Below the pieces are notes generated by a model, which worked only from the letters and a program-made list of their open reading frames with translations, was not told the origin of the DNA and searched no databases. Source: Rhizosaccharibacter radicis (GTDB lineage Bacteria > Pseudomonadota > Alphaproteobacteria > Acetobacterales > Acetobacteraceae). Taken from it: a stretch of DNA of 64,000 nucleotides. Position numbers and translations under genes: made by a program. Below are positions 56,219-64,000 of the stretch, piece by piece. The stretch covers positions 186,001 through 250,000 of the forward strand of contig JAMZEJ010000007.1 in assembly GCA_024508355.1 (NCBI GenBank). The letters run 5' to 3'. The stretch's first letter is position 1; every line of letters starts with the position of its first letter.

Positions 56219-57190
56219 TCAGTCCTCCGCCTCGTGCGAGCGCCGGAACCGTTCGCCGCGTAGACGGGCGCCGGCGGCGCGATAAAGGTCGTAGATGCCG
56301 CCCACGCCGGACCGGCCGCCGAGCAGGCGGGTGAACCGCGCCGGATCACGGGCGCGGGCGTCCTGCGCCAGGCGATCCATGGTGGCTTCGAGCGCGCCCT
56401 CCAGCCGCGCGGTCCAGTCCGACGGGCGCGGCGCCCGCCCTTCCCCGGCCGTGCCGCCGGGGATCGGCTCGCCGAACCGCACCAGGATCTCCGGGCGGCT
56501 CTCGTTCCAGAACACGTATTCGATCGCCATCGGCAGCATCAGGATCTCGGACGACAGGGCCGCGAGATGACCGATGCCCGGACGCAGCCGCAACGGTCGC
56601 TGGCGCGGATCGGTGAAGGCGCCCTCGGCCGTCACCCATAGCATGGCGCGGCCGCCCGCCCCTCCCTGATGCGCCAGCACCGCCCGCGAGACCCGGAGGA
56701 ATCGTCGCGCCCCGGCCGCGCTGTTCAGGTCGATCCCGAAGATGCCCAGGCGTTTGAACACGCCGTATCGTTCCAGCGCCGCCGCATCCATCGGACCGAA
56801 GCCGGGACGGCCGCGGAAGCACCGGTCGGCCAGCAGCATGAACAACAGCGGGTCCCACCAGGACGGGTGGTTGCTGAACACCACCACCGGCCGGTCGCGC
56901 GGGATCGCGGCCGGCATCGTGCCGGACAGCCGCACGGCGCGGAACTGCCGGGGCAGGGTGAGGCGGATATAGGAGCCGAACACCCGGAACATCCGCTCCG
57001 AGCGCATCGCCACCACGGCGGCGGCCTCGTCGCGAACCGCTCCCGGCGTCGGAAAGGCCGCTCCGTTTCGTTGCCGGGGGGTGGGAGCGCCGGGCACCAG
57101 GGGGAGGGCGCCCGCGGTGGGCGCCGGCGGGGGAGCCGGAAGTGAGGCTCCGCCCGGCGGAGCGACGGGGTCCCGCAGGTCCTGCGACAC
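56219..57190 (-). CDS. Lysophospholipid acyltransferase family protein
   Basis: A 323-residue PlsC-fold acyltransferase with HPSWWDPLLFML (HX4D motif) at about 111-122, a GFGPMDAAALERYGVFKRLG segment, and WVTAEGAFTDPRQRPLRL for the second block. The first 60 residues are Pro/Ala-rich and may not be translated. In this operon it may acylate the sugar of a carotenoid glycosyl ester, a CrtO-like step; that is inference from position. It could also act on phospholipids. Confidence 0.8.
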   Translation of the reverse strand: MSQDLRDPVAPPGGASLPAPPPAPTAGALPLVPGAPTPRQRNGAAFPTPGAVRDEAAAVVAMRSERMFRVFGSYIRLTLPRQFRAVRLSGTMPAAIPRDRPVVVFSNHPSWWDPLLFMLLADRCFRGRPGFGPMDAAALERYGVFKRLGIFGIDLNSAAGARRFLRVSRAVLAHQGGAGGRAMLWVTAEGAFTDPRQRPLRLRPGIGHLAALSSEILMLPMAIEYVFWNESRPEILVRFGEPIPGGTAGEGRAPRPSDWTARLEGALEATMDRLAQDARARDPARFTRLLGGRSGVGGIYDLYRAAGARLRGERFRRSHEAED

Positions 57191-57212
57191 GGGAGGCGTT
57201 CCTTCGCCGTCC

Positions 57213-58748
57213 TCAGGCGCTGCGCCGCAGCTCGCCGCTGTTGGACCGGCGATCCCCGTCCAGGCTGTCGGCGGCGATCCAGCCGCTCATCATCACCATG
57301 GGCATGCCCGCTCCCGGATGCGCCGCGCCGCCGGCGAGATAAAGCCCGGGCAGCTCGCGCGACCGGTTGCCCGGCTTGAACGCGCCGTTGAAGCGGCCGT
57401 GGCTGGCGAGGCCGTAGATGGCGCCGTCGAGCACGCGGTAGCGGTTGTGGATGTCCACGGGCGTCAGCACGCGCTCGCAGCGGATGCGGTCCTCGAGGCC
57501 CCGCATGCCGGCGGTGCGGGCCAGCTTGTCGAAGATCACCTTCCGGTAGCGTGGCAGCATCTCGTTCCAGTCGTGGTGCGGCCGCAGATAGGGGGTGTGC
57601 ACCAGGATATAGAGCGCCTCCCCGCCCGGAGGGGCGACGCCCGGCTCGGTGACGGACGGGGCGGCGATGTAGCAGGTCGGGTCCGGCGCCAGGCCGCCCT
57701 TGCGGTAGATGTGGTCGAACTCCTCTTCCGCGTCGCGCGAGAACACGAAGTCGTGGTGGAGGAGCTGATCGTAGCCGCGGTCGAGCCCGAGATAGAACAC
57801 CACGCCGGAACAGGCGGGTTCGCGCTTGCGCCAGCGCTTGTCGAAGGTTCGGGCTTCCGCGCTGCCGCCCAGCAACTCGCGATAGGTGCGCACGCTATCC
57901 ATGTTGGACACCACGGCCGACAGCGGCACGGTCTCGCCGCGCGTGGTCTCGATGCCGCTGGCGCGGCCGCCGCGCATGGCGATGCGGGCGATGTCCGTAT
58001 TCGTCCGGAACTCGACGCCGAGCCGCTCCGCCAGCGCCGTCAGCGCTTCCGGCACCGCGCGGGTGCCGCCGATCGGGTACCACACGCCTTCGTCGGTCTG
58101 CATGTGGGCGATGCCGCATAGCACGGCGGGCGAGAGATAGGGCGACGAGCCGACATACTGGGTGAAATGGTCGAGCATCTGCGCCACCCGGGGATCGGGC
58201 ACGCGCTTGCGGATCTGCCGGGCCACCGTGGAACCCATGCGCAGGCTCAGCACGTCGCGCAGCGTGTCGAGGTCGGTGTTCTTCTTGATGTCGAGCGTAT
58301 CGCCGATATCCTCGACCGATCGCCAGAAGAAGAACTTGCGGCTCACCTCGTTGAGCTTCTCGCTCATGGCGATGAAGCGCTCGTAGCCGTCGGCCGAGCC
58401 CGGCGCGTAGCCCTTCAGCCGCAGCGCCATCGCCGACACTTCCTGGTCGAGGTCGAGCACGGAGCCGTCCTCGAAGAAGCAGCGCCATTGCGGGTCGAGC
58501 CGGCGCATGTCGAGATGGTCGGACATGCGCTCCCCCGCCTCGGCGAAGATGCGCTCGAGCACGGACGGCACGGTGAGGATGGTCGGGCCCATGTCGAAGC
58601 GGAAGCCCGCCTCCTCGTGCACCGCCGCCTTGCCGCCGAGCCACTCGTTCTTCTCGAACAGCACCACCTTGTGACCGCGCGCGGCCAGGGTGCAGGCGGC
58701 CGCTAGGCCGCCGAGCCCGCCGCCGATGATTCCGACCGGATCGCTCAT
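57213..58748 (-). CDS. CrtI/CrtN-family carotenoid desaturase or oxidase
   Basis: A 511-residue FAD-dependent amine-oxidoreductase-fold enzyme. The dinucleotide motif GIIGGGLGGLAAACTLAARG is followed by GGKAAV; the conserved PTILTVPSVLERIF and the C-terminal FAD segment GLYLAGGAAHPGAGMPMVMM are present. Overlaps the upstream paralogue by four bases (ATGA). By analogy with C30 pathways one copy desaturates and the other oxidises the lycopene-like chain. Confidence 0.87.
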   Translation of the reverse strand: MSDPVGIIGGGLGGLAAACTLAARGHKVVLFEKNEWLGGKAAVHEEAGFRFDMGPTILTVPSVLERIFAEAGERMSDHLDMRRLDPQWRCFFEDGSVLDLDQEVSAMALRLKGYAPGSADGYERFIAMSEKLNEVSRKFFFWRSVEDIGDTLDIKKNTDLDTLRDVLSLRMGSTVARQIRKRVPDPRVAQMLDHFTQYVGSSPYLSPAVLCGIAHMQTDEGVWYPIGGTRAVPEALTALAERLGVEFRTNTDIARIAMRGGRASGIETTRGETVPLSAVVSNMDSVRTYRELLGGSAEARTFDKRWRKREPACSGVVFYLGLDRGYDQLLHHDFVFSRDAEEEFDHIYRKGGLAPDPTCYIAAPSVTEPGVAPPGGEALYILVHTPYLRPHHDWNEMLPRYRKVIFDKLARTAGMRGLEDRIRCERVLTPVDIHNRYRVLDGAIYGLASHGRFNGAFKPGNRSRELPGLYLAGGAAHPGAGMPMVMMSGWIAADSLDGDRRSNSGELRRSA

Positions 58749-60397
58749 GCCGTTTCCCCCGCCTGTTGCCGTCCCGCGGCGGCCGGTCGCCCGGCGGTTG
58801 CTTGCTGGTCGTTGGCGGCGCTGCCGAAGCCGTCGCCGAGCACGTTCCGCTCCGGCGCGTCCGCCGTGCCGTTCCATTCCATGCCGGTGCCGATCGGGCG
58901 CAGGCCCAGATCCTGCGCCAGCAGGGATGCGCTGATGCGCGCGCCTTCGAAGATTACGGGCAGTCCGCTGCCCGGGTGGGTGCCGCCGCCCACCAGATAC
59001 ATGTTGCGCACGTCCTCGAAGCGATTGTGCGGCCGGAAGTTCAGCATCTGCCCGAGATTGTGCGCGAGGTTGAACACCGCGCCCCGATGCACGTCGAGAT
59101 CGGCCTCCCAATCGTCGGGAGTCATCACCTTCTCGAAGACGATGCGCTCCTCGATGTCGGGCAGCCCGCTGCGCTTCAGCCGTTCCATCACGAGCGCGCG
59201 GTAGCGGGCGCGCTCCGCGTCGGTCCAGTCGGTGCCGCCGGGACGGTTGTGGCCGACCGGCACCAGCACGTAGAGCGTGGAATGGTCGGGTGGCGCCAGG
59301 GCGGGATCGGTGATGCAGGCGTTCTGCATGTAGAAGGAGGGCTCGCCCGGCGGCGCGCGCCCCTCCTCGATCTCGCGCAGGTTCTGCTCGTATTCGCGCG
59401 ACAGCACCACCGTGTGGTGGGCGAGGCCGTCCAGGCGGCCGCGCACGCCCAGGTAGAGCATGAAGGTGGAACAGGAAAGCTTGGCTGTGCCGACGCGCTT
59501 GTCGCGCCAGCGGCGGCGCCCCGCGTCCGGCAGCAGCGTCGTCATGGCCCGCAGGAAGTCGGCGTTCAGCACCACCGCGTCGGACCGGGTCTCGCCCAGA
59601 TCGGTGCGCACGCCGGTCGCGCGGCGGTTCTCCGTCAGGATCTCGCGTACCGGCTCGTTCATGCGGAAACGCACGCCGGCCTGCCGCGCCACATCCGCCA
59701 TCGCCCGCATCACCGCTCCGTGGCCGCCACGGGGGTGGAAGATGCCGAACTCGTATTCCATGAAGGCGAGGATGGTGAACAGGCTGGGGCAGCGGTACGG
59801 CGACATCCCCAGGTACTTGCTCTGGAACGAGAACGCGAGGCGGACGCGCGGATCGCTGAAGAAGTGCCCCAGGTCGGCGTCCACCGACCGCTGCGGCCGC
59901 AGCAGCGGCAGCGCGCGCAGCATGTCCGGCCGGAACACGTCCAGCAGCGAGTTGAAGGGGCGTTCCAGCACCGGGCGGAACGCCGCGAGCTTGCGACGGC
60001 TGTCGGCCAGGAAGTCCGGTATGCGTTCGGCGTCACGCGGCGACAACCGCGCCACCTCCCGCTGAAGGCGGGGAATGTCGCTGGACGCCGACAGGCGGGC
60101 GCCGTCGCCGAACAACAGGTCGTAATGGGTGCCGAGGCGGATCAGCTCGACATGGTCTTCCAGGCGGCGGCCGAGGCTGCTGAAGATGTCGGCCAGCACC
60201 CGCGGATACAGGAAGAAGGTGGGGCCGATGTCGAAATGGAACCGCCCGTGCGGGGTGTTGGCGTCGATGGTGCCGCTGCGGCCGCCCACCTGGGCGTGAC
60301 GCTCGAACACCGTGACATCGGCGCCGGCCCCCGCGAGCAACATGGCGGCCGCGAGGCCGCCCGGGCCTGCTCCGATGATCGAGACCGAGCGTGTCAT
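58745..60397 (-). CDS. CrtI-family carotenoid desaturase (second copy)
   Basis: A 550-residue FAD-dependent phytoene desaturase-like enzyme. IIGAGPGGLAAAMLLAGAGA opens the FAD domain, GPTFFLYPRVLADIF follows, and NMYLVGGGTHPGSGLPVIFE is the C-terminal FAD contact. The last 40 residues are Gln/Ala-rich and extra to the family. First gene of the carotenoid operon. Squalene or phytoene synthase genes are not in this window, so the substrate must be made elsewhere. Confidence 0.88.
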   Translation of the reverse strand: MTRSVSIIGAGPGGLAAAMLLAGAGADVTVFERHAQVGGRSGTIDANTPHGRFHFDIGPTFFLYPRVLADIFSSLGRRLEDHVELIRLGTHYDLLFGDGARLSASSDIPRLQREVARLSPRDAERIPDFLADSRRKLAAFRPVLERPFNSLLDVFRPDMLRALPLLRPQRSVDADLGHFFSDPRVRLAFSFQSKYLGMSPYRCPSLFTILAFMEYEFGIFHPRGGHGAVMRAMADVARQAGVRFRMNEPVREILTENRRATGVRTDLGETRSDAVVLNADFLRAMTTLLPDAGRRRWRDKRVGTAKLSCSTFMLYLGVRGRLDGLAHHTVVLSREYEQNLREIEEGRAPPGEPSFYMQNACITDPALAPPDHSTLYVLVPVGHNRPGGTDWTDAERARYRALVMERLKRSGLPDIEERIVFEKVMTPDDWEADLDVHRGAVFNLAHNLGQMLNFRPHNRFEDVRNMYLVGGGTHPGSGLPVIFEGARISASLLAQDLGLRPIGTGMEWNGTADAPERNVLGDGFGSAANDQQATAGRPAAAGRQQAGETA

Positions 60398-60994
60398 GCG
60401 CGGAGCACGTTACACGCTTCCCCGAACCGGGAAAGGGCGCGGACCCCCACGAAGTCGTTGATCTTTCGTGGGCTCATTGCGCGATGTTCTCCCTTCCGCG
60501 GAATGGATACGGCGATCGGGCGGTCGCGGATGAGCCCGGCCGCGCCGCTTCCGGCGGTGATCTCCGGGCATGGCGGGGACCGGGCGGCACGATCATGGCC
60601 CTCCCGGCGCGGTTGGAGGCGTGAGCTGCGGCGATGACGCTTCGTCATGGAGCGGGCCCGGACGGGGCCTGGAGCCCGCCCGCCGCGCATGGCCTCCGAT
60701 CCGGCGGAAGGAGAACGGCCGGATGAGTTGGGTGCGGCGGCCTTCTACCCCTGGCCCGGCGCCGGAAACCCGGCGGGGGTTCCCCGCGCGAGGCGGCTGG
60801 AATGAGCGGGGCCAGGGCGCCGAGCCTCGTGATGCTGACCTGCCTTCCGCCTCGTTCACGCCAGCAACTCTGGCCGCTCCGGTCCAGGCGAACTAGGTAG
60901 GAAGGAACCGTGCCGTGGAAGCGCGGCCGGGGGCATCCAGGCGGGTGCCCGGCGGTCGCGAGCCGGGGGCGCGACCTTGTGGAGGTGTTCCGCG
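60398..60994. other. Divergent intergenic region, no gene
   Basis: About 600 bases between the divergent carotenoid operon and nadE. Apart from the inverted repeat at 60446 no structure was recognised. Frames here on both strands are Arg/Gly/Pro-rich and look random for this GC content. Confidence 0.5.
60446..60472. promoter_or_regulatory. Perfect inverted repeat upstream of the carotenoid operon
   Basis: CCCACGAA (60446-60453) and TTCGTGGG (60465-60472) form an 8-bp perfect inverted repeat with an 11-base spacer, 49 bases before the operon's first ATG. It could be an operator or a hairpin in the leader. No matching regulator is known to me. Confidence 0.45.
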
Positions 60995-63055
60995 ATGGAA
61001 TTCCGCTCGATCTACCGGCACGGCTTCGCCCGCGTCGCCGCCTGCACGGTGCCCGTGGTTCTCGGGGACCCGGATCGCAATGCCGCGGTCGTGGCCGACG
61101 TGGCCGCCGATCTGGGCGCGCGCGGCGTGGCGCTGGCGGTGTTTCCCGAACTCGGCCTGTCGGGCTACGCGATCGACGATCTCCGCCAGCAGGACGCACT
61201 GCTGGACGCGGTGGAGATCGCGATCGAGGCCCTGGCCGAACGGTCGCGGGACATCCTGCCGCTGCTGCTGGTGGGCGCGCCGCTCCGGCATCACGACGCC
61301 CTGTTCAACGCGGCGGTGGCGATCCATCGCGGCCGGGTGCTGGGGGTGGTGCCCAAGAGCTTCCTCCCCAACTACCGCGAATTCTACGAGCAGCGTCATT
61401 TCTCCCCCGGCGTCGGCCGGCGGGGCGAGCTGATCAGGTTGCGGAGCGGGGAGGTGCCGTTCGGCACCGACCTGCTGTTCGAGGCCGAGGACCTGCCGGG
61501 CTTCGTCGTGGCGGCCGAGATCTGCGAGGATGTCTGGGTGCCGATGCCCCCGTCCGGCGCCGCGGTGCTGGCGGGCGCCACGGTGGTGGGCAACCTGTCG
61601 GCGTCCAACATCACCGTGGGCAAGGCCGACACCCGCCGCCTGCTCTGCCAGGCCCAGTCGGGCCGCAGCATCTGCGCCTACCTGTATGCCGCCGCCGGCG
61701 AGGGCGAATCGACCACCGACCTCGCCTGGGACGGCCAGGCCTTCGTGTTCGAGAACGGCACCCTCCTGCGGGCCACCGAACGATTCCCGACCGGGGTGCG
61801 CGCGGCCGTGGCCGATATCGATCTCGACCTGCTGCGGCAGGAACGGATGCGCACCACGAGCTTCGAGCAGAACCGCGCGGCCGCCGGGGTGTTGCCGGCA
61901 GAATACCGCCACGTCCGCTTCCGGTCCGGGCCGCCGGACGGCGACATCGGCTTCGAGCGCAGGGTGGAGCGTTTCCCCTTCGTGCCGTCCGACCCGTCCC
62001 GCCTCGAGCAGGACTGCTTCGAGGCCTACAACATCCAGGTCGCCGCCCTGGTGCAGAGGCTGCGCGCCACCGGCACCCGGCGCATGGTGATCGGCATCTC
62101 CGGCGGGCTGGATTCGACCCAGGCCCTGATCGTGGCGGCGCGCGCCGCGGACGAGCTCCAGCTCGGGCGCGAGGCGATCCTCGGCTACACCATGCCGGGC
62201 TTCGGCACGAGCGCCGGCACCAGAAGCAACGCCCACGCGCTGATGGACGCGCTGGGCATCCGGGCGTCCGAGCTGGATATCAGGCCCACCGCGGCCCTGA
62301 TGCTGGAAAACATGGACCATCCGTTCGGCCGGGGCGAGCCGGTCTATGACGTGACGTTCGAGAACGTGCAGGCGGGGCTGCGCACCGACTATCTGTTCCG
62401 GCTGGCCAACCAGAACGACGCGATCGTGATCGGCACCGGCGACCTGAGCGAGCTGGCGCTCGGCTGGTGCACCTACGGCGTGGGCGACCAGATGTCGCAT
62501 TACAACGTGAACGCCGGCCTGCCGAAGACGCTGATCCAGCACCTGATCCGCTGGGTCATCTCCTCGAACCGCTTCGACCGCCCCGTGCTCGACACCCTGC
62601 AGGCAATCCTGGACACGGAAATCTCGCCCGAGCTGGTGCCGGCGGCGGAAGGCGAGGTGCTCCAAAGCACCGAGAACAAGATCGGCCCCTACGCGCTGCA
62701 GGATTTCACCCTGTTCCACCTGCTGCGCTTCGGCTTCCGCCCGTCCAAGGTGGCGTTTCTGGCGCTGCAGGCGTGGGAGGATGCGGAACGGGGCTTCTGG
62801 CCGCCCGGCTTCCCGCAGGCGCGCCGGCGCTCCTACGATCTCGACGAGATCCGGCATTGGATGACGGTGTTCCTGCGCCGCTTCTTCCAGTTCAGCCAGT
62901 TCAAGCGTTCCGCCATGCCCAACGGCCCCAAGATCAGCGACGGGGGCGCCCTGTCGCCGCGCGGCGACTGGCGGGCGCCATCGGACGGCAGCGCGCGGGC
63001 GTGGCTGGAGGAGCTGGAACGCGAGGTGCCGCGCGCAGCGGGCGGGAGCGCATGA
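60995..63055 (+). CDS. nadE: Glutamine-dependent NAD(+) synthetase
   Basis: A 686-residue bifunctional enzyme for the last step of NAD synthesis. The N-terminal nitrilase-type glutaminase has Glu52 (FPELGLSGY), Lys121 (PKSFLPNYREF) and Cys177 (AAEICEDVW). The C-terminal ATP pyrophosphatase domain has the P-loop SGGLDS at 369-374, and GTGDLSELALGWCTYGVGDQ further on. Length matches the long bacterial NadE class. The ATG at 60995 follows GGAGGTGTTC. Confidence 0.96.
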   Translation: MEFRSIYRHGFARVAACTVPVVLGDPDRNAAVVADVAADLGARGVALAVFPELGLSGYAIDDLRQQDALLDAVEIAIEALAERSRDILPLLLVGAPLRHHDALFNAAVAIHRGRVLGVVPKSFLPNYREFYEQRHFSPGVGRRGELIRLRSGEVPFGTDLLFEAEDLPGFVVAAEICEDVWVPMPPSGAAVLAGATVVGNLSASNITVGKADTRRLLCQAQSGRSICAYLYAAAGEGESTTDLAWDGQAFVFENGTLLRATERFPTGVRAAVADIDLDLLRQERMRTTSFEQNRAAAGVLPAEYRHVRFRSGPPDGDIGFERRVERFPFVPSDPSRLEQDCFEAYNIQVAALVQRLRATGTRRMVIGISGGLDSTQALIVAARAADELQLGREAILGYTMPGFGTSAGTRSNAHALMDALGIRASELDIRPTAALMLENMDHPFGRGEPVYDVTFENVQAGLRTDYLFRLANQNDAIVIGTGDLSELALGWCTYGVGDQMSHYNVNAGLPKTLIQHLIRWVISSNRFDRPVLDTLQAILDTEISPELVPAAEGEVLQSTENKIGPYALQDFTLFHLLRFGFRPSKVAFLALQAWEDAERGFWPPGFPQARRRSYDLDEIRHWMTVFLRRFFQFSQFKRSAMPNGPKISDGGALSPRGDWRAPSDGSARAWLEELEREVPRAAGGSA

Positions 63056-63095
63056 CGGCGCGCCGCCCGCGAAGGCTCCGGCCGCGCGGGCGTCG

Positions 63096-64000
63096 ATGAG
63101 CGCCGTGGCGTCGGCGGGGGACGTCCTGCTGGCGGACGTCGCGGAGAGCGTCTCGCTGCTGGAACGCTGCCGACGGCGGTGGCTCCGCCGGGAAGGGGTG
63201 TTCCCGGATCGGTGGAGCGACGCCGCCCGGCTGCACCGCTACCGGCTGCGGGACGTGGTGCTCGATGCCGAGCAGATGGTGTTGTTCAAGGACGGACGGC
63301 CGATCCGCGACACCAACTATCTGCGGCCACCCGAGGTATATGACGCGCTGCGGGTGGTGCCCGAGCGGCTGGTGGAGGTGCCGGCTGCCGGCGGTCCCGT
63401 GTGCCTGTGCACGGATGCCACGCCGTCCAACTGGTTCCACTGGATCCGGCACACCGTGCCGTCGGTGTGGGGATTCCTGCGCGCCCGGGCGGAGGATGCT
63501 CCGGATGGCGGCGGTCCGGGGCGTCTGGCCATCCAGGGCCTGCCCTACCCCTACGACGCGCTGCTGCCGATGCTGGGCGCGGACAGGCTCGGGCGGATCA
63601 CGATCGAGCACGGCCGGCAATATCGGTTCGCGGAGGTGGATTACCTCGATTTCGTGCGGGGGCGGGGGGATTTCGCCGTGTCCCGTCTGGCCGCGGACGC
63701 TTATCGCGCACTGCGGGCATCCCTGCCGCCCGCAGGCGCGGCGCGGCCGCTCTATGTCGCGCGGACCGACACCACGCGGCGGGCGATGCGCAACGAGACG
63801 GCGCTGATCGCGCGGCTGGAAGCCGCGGGCGTGCGGGTGCTGGTGCCGGGTGGACACGGCGCGGCCGAACAGCTCCGGATGTTCCGGGACACATCGCTGG
63901 TGATCGGCCCGCATGGCGCCGGGCTGTCGAGCCTGGTGGCCTGCCGTCCGGGCACGCCGATCTACGAGCTGGTGCCGGCCGGCTACCGCAACGGCTGCTT
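63096..64000 (+). CDS. GT61-type glycosyltransferase (DUF563), 3' end cut by window
   Basis: The frame from ATG 63096 is open to the window end, giving at least 301 residues. Segments reading CLCTDATPSNWFHWIRHTVP, YVARTDTTRRAMRNETALIA and LVIGPHGAGLSSLVACRPG are typical of the DUF563/GT61 family, where the last holds a catalytic His region. About 50 to 80 residues are probably missing. It lies 40 bases after nadE but is probably unrelated to it in function. Substrate unknown. Confidence 0.82.
   Translation, partial: MSAVASAGDVLLADVAESVSLLERCRRRWLRREGVFPDRWSDAARLHRYRLRDVVLDAEQMVLFKDGRPIRDTNYLRPPEVYDALRVVPERLVEVPAAGGPVCLCTDATPSNWFHWIRHTVPSVWGFLRARAEDAPDGGGPGRLAIQGLPYPYDALLPMLGADRLGRITIEHGRQYRFAEVDYLDFVRGRGDFAVSRLAADAYRALRASLPPAGAARPLYVARTDTTRRAMRNETALIARLEAAGVRVLVPGGHGAAEQLRMFRDTSLVIGPHGAGLSSLVACRPGTPIYELVPAGYRNGC

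Overview
The window reads as chromosome of a high-GC alphaproteobacterium, most likely order Rhodospirillales and probably family Acetobacteraceae. This rests on the gene repertoire: a NDUFA12-MlaD-DUF2155 block, a eukaryote-like NADP isocitrate dehydrogenase, a MotE/DUF6468 flagellar neighbourhood, a xylitol-dehydrogenase-like enzyme, C30-type carotenoid desaturases, and a GAAC-N7-GAAC LexA box in front of recA. The family-level call is inference.

Left part (1-12.7 kb) is an accessory, partly decaying region. It has a small metabolic island (D-2-hydroxyacid dehydrogenase, SDR, SRPBCC protein, quinone-reductase-like MDR), then a mosaic of broken genes (IS5-type transposase fragments, a HigA-like HTH, a scrap of error-prone polymerase DnaE2, a frameshifted HWE histidine kinase and receiver). 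An intact chemoreceptor, a frameshifted IS5-family copy, a decayed HxlR/GST pair, an intact divergent AraC regulator/SDR pair, and another IS5 remnant follow.

12.9-25.6 kb is a flagellar region: fliL-fliM-DUF6468-motE and a large exported helical-repeat protein; a reverse-strand fliO-fliP group with two unknown small ORFs; and flgB-flgC-fliE-fliQ-fliR-flhB. The polyamine genes speD and speE sit inside it. recA (with a LexA box) and icd follow.

29-41.8 kb is mostly housekeeping: a GNAT-like protein, RidA and a TSCPD-domain protein overlapping as an operon; a divergently placed OB-fold protein beside an OmpR-type two-component system whose kinase has a very large insertion in its ATP lid; NDUFA12, MlaD, a small protein and DUF2155; otsB-otsA for trehalose; dsbB; and a DUF1328 membrane peptide.

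42-53.6 kb on the minus strand is a sugar/oligosaccharide cluster: an epimerase, a glycoside hydrolase-epimerase fusion, a B12-binding radical SAM protein, a GT4 glycosyltransferase and three tandem CgeB-like glycosyltransferases, preceded by a xylitol-dehydrogenase-like MDR and a DUF2141 protein. This is the best candidate for an undescribed biosynthetic system. Next is an ankyrin-repeat protein whose C-terminal tail carries a SILK motif followed by an RVxF motif, the pair used by eukaryotic PP1 regulators.

54.8-60.4 kb is a carotenoid operon (two CrtI-family desaturases, a lysophospholipid acyltransferase-like protein and a GT2) that could make an acylated carotenoid glycosyl ester. The right edge carries glutamine-dependent NAD synthetase and the start of a GT61-type glycosyltransferase cut by the window end.
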